From the NCBI GenBank assembly GCA_963733505.1, contig CAVTDW010000012.1, positions 62,001-126,000 of the forward strand: DNA of 64,000 bases, written 5' to 3'. The translations under genes and the position numbers were made by a program. Position 1 is the stretch's first letter. Each line of letters starts with the position of its first letter. This DNA comes from JALYXV01 sp963733505. Its GTDB lineage: Bacteria; Actinomycetota; Acidimicrobiia; Acidimicrobiales; Palsa-688. Shown here piece by piece: positions 58,734 to 64,000 of this stretch. Below the pieces are notes generated by a model that worked only from the letters and a program-made list of their open reading frames with translations, was not told the DNA's origin and did not search any database.

Positions 58734-59000
58734 GTGCTCTTCCTAATACTTTCCATCATCATCCTCGGCCTCATCGTCGGCGCACTCGGACGGCTGTTGG
58801 TGCCCGGGCACAACCCGATGGGCATCCTCGCAACCACGGTGGTCGGCATCGTCGGCGCCCTGATCGGCGGGGTCATCGCCCGATTGATCTGGACCGTCCC
58901 GGCCAATCACCGGCTCGGAATCTTCGTGTGCGAGGTGCTGGGCGCGGCCGCCATCGTGGCCCTCGTCAGCGGCACCCGTCGCCGGCGGGTCTACTACTAG
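58734..59000 (+). CDS. GlsB/YeaQ/YmgE-family small membrane protein
   Basis: 88 residues (GTG at 58734) with three hydrophobic helices and the family pattern IIILGLIVGALGRLLVPGHN, GILATTVVGIVGALIGGVIA and EVLGAAAIVALVSG. Often stress-linked; role unknown. The final 4 bases overlap the end of the convergent hydratase gene. Confidence 0.85.
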   Translation: MLFLILSIIILGLIVGALGRLLVPGHNPMGILATTVVGIVGALIGGVIARLIWTVPANHRLGIFVCEVLGAAAIVALVSGTRRRRVYY

Positions 59001-59788
59001 ACCCCTCGCCACTTCGGCGGTCGCTTCTCCCGGAACGCCGCGATCCCTTCGGTGGCGTCGTCGGTTCCGACCGCCACGGTCAACAGGGGGTGGAGGACGG
59101 CGAGCGCCTCGGCGGCCGCCATGTCCCACACCGCGTAGAACGAATCCCGGCCCAGTCGCATGGCGGCCGGCGATTTCGCCGCCAGCGTCGATGCCAGGTC
59201 GCCCACGGCGGCATCAAGTTCGGCGGCGGGTACGACCCGGTTGACGAAGCCCATTCGCTGCGCTTCGACGGCCCCCACCCGCCGGCCCGTGAGCATCAGT
59301 TCCAGGGCCTGCTTCGGGGGCATCGACCGGACGAGGGGCACGGTGATCATGAACGGCCACAAGCCGATGTCAATCTCCGGAGCGGCGAAGACACTGTCGT
59401 CGCTGCACACGACCAGGTCGCACGCCAGGGCCAGACCGAACCCACCCGCCACCGCGAAGCCCCCGACCGCGGCGATGACCGGTTTGCCGAGGGACCAGAG
59501 CCGGGCGAACAACTCGGCCACGCGTCCCCTCGCCTCGTGAAGGGCGCCGTGGGACATGTCCGACGACATGTCCGCCAGGTCGACCCCTGAGCAGAACGCC
59601 GCCTCGCCCGCGCCCGACAGCACCACCACCCGCACGTCGGGATCGGCCTTGGCCGTCGCCAGGTGTTCCAGTAACTCCTCGATCGCGCTCCAGGTCAGGG
59701 CGTTGCGCCGCTCCGGGCGGTTGATGGTGATGCGGGCGACGCGGTCCTCGACCGAGTACAGCACGTCGCCGTCCGCGTTGGCTGGCAC
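58997..59788 (-). CDS. Enoyl-CoA hydratase/isomerase family protein
   Basis: 263 residues, crotonase fold. SGAGEAAFCSGVDLADMSSD, VGGFAVAGGFGLALACDLVV and APEIDIGLWPFMITVPLVRS. The first catalytic-glutamate position is AGGFGLALA rather than the usual GGGCELA, the second IGLWP, so the exact reaction is uncertain. About 28% or more apparent similarity to the upstream hydratase suggests an old duplication, an impression not scored here. Confidence 0.88.
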   Translation of the reverse strand: MPANADGDVLYSVEDRVARITINRPERRNALTWSAIEELLEHLATAKADPDVRVVVLSGAGEAAFCSGVDLADMSSDMSHGALHEARGRVAELFARLWSLGKPVIAAVGGFAVAGGFGLALACDLVVCSDDSVFAAPEIDIGLWPFMITVPLVRSMPPKQALELMLTGRRVGAVEAQRMGFVNRVVPAAELDAAVGDLASTLAAKSPAAMRLGRDSFYAVWDMAAAEALAVLHPLLTVAVGTDDATEGIAAFREKRPPKWRGV

Positions 59789-59814
59789 TGACCGGACGGT
59801 AGCGTCTCGACTCG

Positions 59815-60405
59815 ATGTTCTACGTCACCGGGCTGGCTCTGGTCGCCGGCGCGGTCATCGGTTTGGCCACCGGGGGACGGCTCCGGTTCCTCGGGCGCCA
59901 CCACCTGCGGGCCTGGTGGCTGGTGATGGTGGGCTTCGGCCTCCAACTGGCGACCGACCATCTGAAGGTGGCTGGCTTGGGCACCGCCATGGTCCTGGCG
60001 GGGGCGGCCGCCCTCCTCGCCTTCGCGGCCCTCAACCCCACGTTGGTCGGTATCGGTGTCGTGGCGGTCGGGGTGGCCGCCAACGCGCTGGTCATCGGCC
60101 TCAACGACGGCATGCCGGTGCGGCCCAAGTCGGTGGTCGCGGCCCACATCGCCACCCGGGATGAAGAACCGACGCTGGACTATGGCTTCCGCCATCACGC
60201 CGAGGGCCCGAGCGACCAGCTCCGGGTGCTCGGCGACATCATCCCGCTACCCCAGTTCCACGAGGTCGTCTCCTTCGGCGACCTGATCCTGGCGCTGGGC
60301 GTGGCTGCGACCATCGCCCACTTGTTGCGCCCCGGTGCCCGGCATACGTCCCGCATCCCGTCGCCCGGGCCGACCCAGGCGGAGGCCGACGGGGTGAGTG
60401 CGTGA
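59815..60405 (+). CDS. DUF5317 family membrane protein
   Basis: 196 residues. Four to five hydrophobic helices (MFYVTGLALVAGAVIGLATG, AWWLVMVGFGLQLATDHLKV, LVGIGVVAVGVAANALVIGL) and the DUF5317 hallmark NDGMPVRPKSV, with LGDIIPLPQFHEVVSFGDLI later. The stop overlaps the GTG of the next gene. Function unknown. Confidence 0.85.
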   Translation: MFYVTGLALVAGAVIGLATGGRLRFLGRHHLRAWWLVMVGFGLQLATDHLKVAGLGTAMVLAGAAALLAFAALNPTLVGIGVVAVGVAANALVIGLNDGMPVRPKSVVAAHIATRDEEPTLDYGFRHHAEGPSDQLRVLGDIIPLPQFHEVVSFGDLILALGVAATIAHLLRPGARHTSRIPSPGPTQAEADGVSA

Positions 60406-61456
60406 GCGCATCGCGGGTCGCGGCGATCGTGTCGTTCCGGCTGGGCGGCTCGACGGCGTCGCCATCGAAGCGGCCAAATGGGGTTGGGCCCTCGAACAAC
60501 TGGGCTTCAGCGTTCGAACCGTGGCCGGCGATGGTCCGGTCGACCATCTGATCCCAGGACTGGCGGCCGGCGCCGGCCTGAACGGAATCGATCCCCCACC
60601 CATCGACAGCCGGGCGCTCGAACGGGCGCTCGAAGGCGCGGATCTGGTCGTGGTGGAAAACGTGCTCTCACTACCACTCAACCCGGCCGCAGCCGCCGCC
60701 CTCGCCGCCCAACTCCGGGGTCGGCCGGCGATCTTGCGCCACCACGACCTGCCCTGGCAGCGGGACCGCTTCAAAGCCTGCCCCCCTCCTCCGACCGACC
60801 CGGCGTGGCGCCACGTCACCATCAACGAGCGTTCCCGCCGCGAACTCGACGAGCGCGGCATCGCAGCCACGACGATCGCCAACGCCTTCGACCCGCACCC
60901 TCGGGCGGGCGACCGGGACTCGACCCGCACCGAGATGGGCCTCACGAATGACGATGACGACTGGCTGGTGATGCAACCCACCCGAGCCATCGCCCGCAAG
61001 GGCGTCCCTCTGGGACTCGCCCTGGCCGAGGCGCTGGGCGCCACGTACTGGCTGTTGGGGCCGGCCGAGGAGGGATACGGGGCGGAACTGGCCCGTCTGC
61101 TGGACGCGGCAACGGTGCCCACCCGTCACGCGCCGGTCGCCCGGATCGAGGACGCCTATGCCGCCTGCGACGTGGTGGTGTTCCCGTCGCTCGAGGAAGG
61201 GTTCGGCAACCCGCCCGTCGAGGCGTCATTGCAGCGACGCCCGGTGGCCGTCGGCCCCTACCAGGTGGGGCGGGAGCTGGCCGCAGCCGGATTCCGCTGG
61301 TTGGACGTGACCGACCACGAGGCGGTCCGGAGTTTCCTCAGGTCCCCCGACACCGCGCTGCTGGACCACAATGAGCACATCGCTCGCACCCAGTTCTCGC
61401 TCGAGCAGCTCCCGGCGAGGCTTTTCCACCTGCTCGATGAGGCCGGTTGGACGTGA
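60402..61456 (+). CDS. GT4-type glycosyltransferase (one-base deletion near the start)
   Basis: Starts at the GTG at 60402 overlapping the DUF5317 stop (GTGA): VSASRVAAIVSFRLGGS, then a shift, then DGVAIEAAKWGWALEQLGFS. A G missing at about 60453 joins them; read without the repair, the protein begins in the wrong frame. The C-terminal domain has MQPTRAIARKGVPLGLALAE, YWLLGPAEEGYG and the sugar-nucleotide site VVVFPSLEEGFGNPPVEASL, a family 4 signature. The acceptor and sugar are unknown. Confidence 0.85.
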
Positions 61457-61725
61457 CCGCCGGCCCCCGCCCCGGCCCCGACCCGATCCTCGTGCGCCGG
61501 GCCCTCTACGCCCGGCTGGCCAACATCGGCAACCGGATCGGGTATCTCCTGCTCGGCGTGGCCATCGTGGCGTTCGTGGCCGGGTTCGCGACCGATTTCC
61601 CGCAGCTGGCGGTGACCGTGAGCATCGTCGGGCTGGTCGGGGCGTGCGTGGTCCTGCCGCCCGCCATCGTCGCCGGCTACGCCGTGAAGGCGGCCGAGCG
61701 GGAGGACCGCAAGGCGGGCCGGTAG
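61453..61725 (+). CDS. Small two-helix membrane protein
   Basis: 90 residues from the GTG at 61453, which overlaps the glycosyltransferase stop (GTGA). Two hydrophobic helices (IGYLLLGVAIVAFVAGFATD, LAVTVSIVGLVGACVVLPPA) and a charged tail (KAAEREDRKAGR). No recognised family. The coupling suggests it works with the upstream transferase, by inference only. Confidence 0.7.
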   Translation: MTAGPRPGPDPILVRRALYARLANIGNRIGYLLLGVAIVAFVAGFATDFPQLAVTVSIVGLVGACVVLPPAIVAGYAVKAAEREDRKAGR

Positions 61726-61734
61726 CCTCGCCCC

Positions 61735-62842
61735 ATGTCCAAGGCGGCCGTGCTGACGGCGATCGGGCAACCGCTGGAGGTCCGCACCGACGTCGAGATC
61801 GAGGCGCCGCATCCGGGCGAGGTGCTGGTCCGCATGGCTGCCTCGGGCGTGTGCCACTCCGACTTGTCCATGCAGAACGGGACCATGCTCACCCCGACGC
61901 CGATCGTGCTCGGACACGAGGGGGCGGGCGTCATCGAGGCGGTCGGCGATGGCGTGGACGAACTCGCCGCGGGCGACCACGTGGTGATCTCGTGGGTGCC
62001 GCAGTGCGGGTCGTGTTACTACTGCGAGCGGGGCCAGCCCGAGATCTGCGAGAGCACGTCGCTCAGCGTCGCCATGGGGTACCTGCTCGACGGGACCACC
62101 CGGTCTGCGCTCGGGCGGCCAGGCGCTGCATCAGATGGCGTCCGCCGGGACCTTCTCGGAGCTGAGCGTGATCCCCGCCGCGAGCGCCATCAAGATTCCC
62201 GACGACATCGACCTGTCGGTCGCGGCGCTGATCGGTTGCAGCGTGCTGACCGGAGTGGGAGCGGCGTTGAACACCGCCCAGATCGCCCGAGCAGACACCG
62301 TTGCCGTGGTCGGATGTGGCGGCGTCGGCCTCAACATCGTTCAGGGTGCGGTGATCGCGGGTGCCCACCAGATCATCGCGGTCGACGTCCACCAGTCGAA
62401 GCTCGAACTGGCCCGCACCTTCGGGGCCACCGCGGTGGTCGATGCCAGCCAGCGCGACGCGGTCAGCGCCGTGATGGAGTTGACGGGCCAACGAGGCGCC
62501 GACGTGGCCTTCGAGGTCATCGGCCTGCAGCAGACCATCGATCAGACGATCGCCATGACCCGGCGCGGCGGCCAGGCGATCCTGGTGGGAGTGGCGCGGA
62601 TGGACGCAGTGGTCAACGTTCCCGCCTTTTTCGGCGTGGTGCTGGCCGAGAAGACCATCCGGGGCTGCTGGTACGGCGGCTCCCACGTCCGTCGAGACGT
62701 GGCCCGCATCATCGGGTACTACCGGGAGGGCCGGCTCAAGCTGGAAGAACTCATTTCCCAGCGGATTGCCTTGGAGCAGGTGAACGAGGCGTTCGAGGCC
62801 CTGAAAGTAGGCGAGGTCGCACGTTCGGTGATCACGTACTGA
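61735..62842 (+). CDS. Zinc-dependent alcohol dehydrogenase (frameshift)
   Basis: MDR-family enzyme. The catalytic half is clear (GVCHSDLSMQNG with the zinc cysteine, VLGHEGAGVIEAVGDGVDEL, structural zinc SWVPQCGSCYYCERGQPEIC). The frame breaks at LDGTTR: skipping one base at about 62104 gives LRSGGQALHQMASAGTFSEL and the NAD(P) fold VAVVGCGGVGLNIVQGAVIA, ending VGEVARSVITY at 62842. About 368 residues when joined. Substrate unknown; the arrangement resembles NAD/mycothiol-linked or medium-chain alcohol dehydrogenases. Confidence 0.88.
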
Positions 62843-62875
62843 CAGGCCGGCGGCCGGCCAAGCGCTCGAGCGGGG

Positions 62876-63025
62876 CTACACCCCGCCGGGCGGCAGGATG
62901 CGGTAGCGGCGGCGGCGAGCCTTGGCGGCCAGCAGGGTCACGGCGCTGCGCTGGGCCGGCGCGGGCCGGATGGGCTCGGGCGGACGGGTGGAATCGCGCA
63001 TCGGTGTCGTCCGCGGTCGCCTCAT
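62876..63025 (-). CDS. Small basic hypothetical protein (49 residues)
   Basis: An open frame MRRPRTTPMRDSTRPPEPIR through AAKARRRRYRILPPGGV to a TAG at 62876. Very Arg/Pro-rich, no membrane helix. Its ATG faces the TetR gene, with a palindrome between them. It fills most of the otherwise empty 342-base space 62843-63184. Coding status is unproven. Confidence 0.4.
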   Translation of the reverse strand: MRRPRTTPMRDSTRPPEPIRPAPAQRSAVTLLAAKARRRRYRILPPGGV

Positions 63026-63043
63026 GGTGGGGATATTCGACGG

Positions 63044-63067
63044 TGACTAGTCAATTCCTCCTAGTCA
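63044..63067. promoter_or_regulatory. TGACTAGTCA palindrome with a repeated half, upstream of TetR
   Basis: TGACTAGTCA (63044-63053) is a perfect 10-base palindrome, and CTAGTCA recurs at 63061-63067. The site lies between the small basic ORF and the TetR gene, suitable for autoregulation by that repressor. Confidence 0.6.
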
Positions 63068-63184
63068 GGCCGGTGATTCGAGGCATCCTGGGGACGGCCC
63101 TCTTGGGAGGCAGACGGCGTTGTGGCATCCTCACCGAGTTCCATGAACCTTTCTGCGTCGTCGGCTTCGAGATCGTGAACCCCG

Positions 63185-63829
63185 GTGGAAACTGAACCTG
63201 TCCTCCCCCGGCCCCCGTCGAGCCGGCTCCCGGCGGCCCGGCGGCGCCGCCAGCTCCTCGATGTCGCCGTCGATGTGTTCGCCGAGCGCGGCTTTCACGC
63301 CACGTCGATGGACGAGGTGGCGGAGGCGGCCGGGGTGACCAAGCCGGTCCTGTATCAGCACTTCGAGTCGAAACGGGACCTGTTCGTCGAGCTGCTGGAC
63401 GACGTGGGCAGTCACCTGGTGTCGGCGGTCACGGCTGCGGTGGGCGGCGCGGTTGGGCCCCGGCAGCGGGTCGAGGCCGGTTTCGAGGCCTACTTCGAGT
63501 TCGTGACCCAGCAAACCAACGCCTTCCGGCTGCTGTTCGGCGGCGGTGCGCGGCGCGACGAAGAGTTCAACGACGCGGTGCGCCGCGTCGAGGACGTCAT
63601 GGCGGCCGCGGTGGCGGCACTCATCGAGACCGACATCTCCGACGACCACCGAGAACTGCTCGGCTACGGCATCGTGGGCCTGGCCGAGGTCAGCAGCCGT
63701 CAGTGGGCCGGCTCCCGCCGGGTGGACGAACTCGACGACGCCGAGCGGGCGGCGGAGGCCACCCGGCTGGCTCGCCGGGTCAGCGAACTGGCGTGGGCCG
63801 GCCTACGGGGAATCCACCGCGATCCGTAG
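63185..63829 (+). CDS. TetR/AcrR-family transcriptional regulator
   Basis: 214 residues, GTG start. The N-terminal HTH (RRRQLLDVAVDVFAERGFHA, TSMDEVAEAAGVTKPVLYQH, FESKRDLFVELLDDVGSHL) is typical, and the C-terminal ligand domain (FVTQQTNAFRLLFGGGARRD) resembles regulators of fatty-acid or lipid genes. Its operator is probably TGACTAGTCA upstream. The stop overlaps the convergent gene at the end of the window. Confidence 0.92.
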   Translation: METEPVLPRPPSSRLPAARRRRQLLDVAVDVFAERGFHATSMDEVAEAAGVTKPVLYQHFESKRDLFVELLDDVGSHLVSAVTAAVGGAVGPRQRVEAGFEAYFEFVTQQTNAFRLLFGGGARRDEEFNDAVRRVEDVMAAAVAALIETDISDDHRELLGYGIVGLAEVSSRQWAGSRRVDELDDAERAAEATRLARRVSELAWAGLRGIHRDP

Positions 63830-64000
63830 CCGAAGTCCCCGACGCCACGGGCGGTAGCGGGCGGCCGCCAGGCCCGAGGTAGCCAGCAGCGACAGCAAAC
63901 CGACCAGGCCAAGGCCGGCCAGCGATCGCGGTGCCCCGCTTTCGGGGGGAAGCGCCAGCGGCAGGCCAAGGGGTGGGAAAATGGCGGCCTGGGCTGCGGG
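63803..64000 (-). CDS. C-terminal end of a membrane-anchored protein (partial)
   Basis: About 65 residues run to a TAG at 63803; the rest lies beyond base 64000. Visible: AAQAAIFPPLGLPLALPPES, GAPRSLAGLGLVGLLSLLAT, then SGLAAARYRPWRRGLRLRIA. An LPPESG motif ahead of a membrane helix and an Arg-rich tail has the order of a sortase or C-terminal anchor signal, though the motif is not the canonical LPxTG. Confidence 0.6.
   Translation of the reverse strand, partial: PAAQAAIFPPLGLPLALPPESGAPRSLAGLGLVGLLSLLATSGLAAARYRPWRRGLRLRIAVDSP

Overview
The window is about 64 kb of GC-rich bacterial chromosome with an actinobacterial gene repertoire: WhiB, DUF222/HNH (13E12 family), DUF3090, DUF3107, DUF5317, SCO1664 family, Mrp, ArsA pair and a PdtaS-type kinase. 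GTG starts and GTGA/ATGA start-stop overlaps are frequent. Gene order from argS to atpC follows the mycobacterial order, but a System I cytochrome c maturation (ccm) cluster is present instead of ResBC. The combination suggests a deep-branching actinobacterium such as a member of the Acidimicrobiia; this is inferred from gene content, not from a tree.

Layout. 1-994: 3' part of a NuoF-like gene. 1085-22671 (minus): the block argS, lysA, hom, thrC, rho, rpmE, an unknown gene, prfA, prmC, sua5, glyA, a WecA-like transferase, atpZ, atpI and atpBEFHAGDC. 22736-31398: a receiver protein, tRNA-Arg(CCG), a DinB-like enzyme, a secreted CAP protein, an Fpg/Nei glycosylase, an FrhB-like protein, family 5 UDG, the trio histidine phosphatase / DUF3090 / SCO1664 family, and a short FAD oxidase. 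31409-36448: etfBA, a cassette of RsbW-like protein, Ala-rich mini-ORF and SigB/F-type sigma factor, a lipid kinase and a GDPD. 36559-41135: whiB1 with a consensus CRP site, convergent pdtaS, two ArsA-type ATPases and DUF3107. 41420-49583: a small Cys-rich protein, an SOS-promoter-driven DUF222/HNH gene, dGTPase, a molybdopterin oxidoreductase with cytochrome b, mrp, a SufR-like regulator, a cysteine desulfurase and a small secreted protein. 49748-57967 (minus): ccdA and ccmABCDEFGH plus a TPR protein. 57978-64000: two enoyl-CoA hydratases, a GlsB-type membrane protein, DUF5317, a glycosyltransferase, a zinc alcohol dehydrogenase, a TetR regulator and the end of a membrane protein.

The genes cover ATP synthesis, aspartate-family amino acids, translation termination, cytochrome c assembly, fatty-acid/ETF electron transfer, DNA repair and stress regulation. 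Much of the window consists of tightly packed operons.

Two properties run through the whole window. First, at least nine genes, including essential ones such as atpC, are broken by apparent single-base indels while the remainder of the protein continues in a neighbouring frame; this looks like sequencing or assembly error more than decay. Second, several housekeeping proteins carry low-complexity tails or inserts (collagen-like, poly-Ala, Lys/Asp/Pro) encoded by short in-frame tandem DNA repeats.
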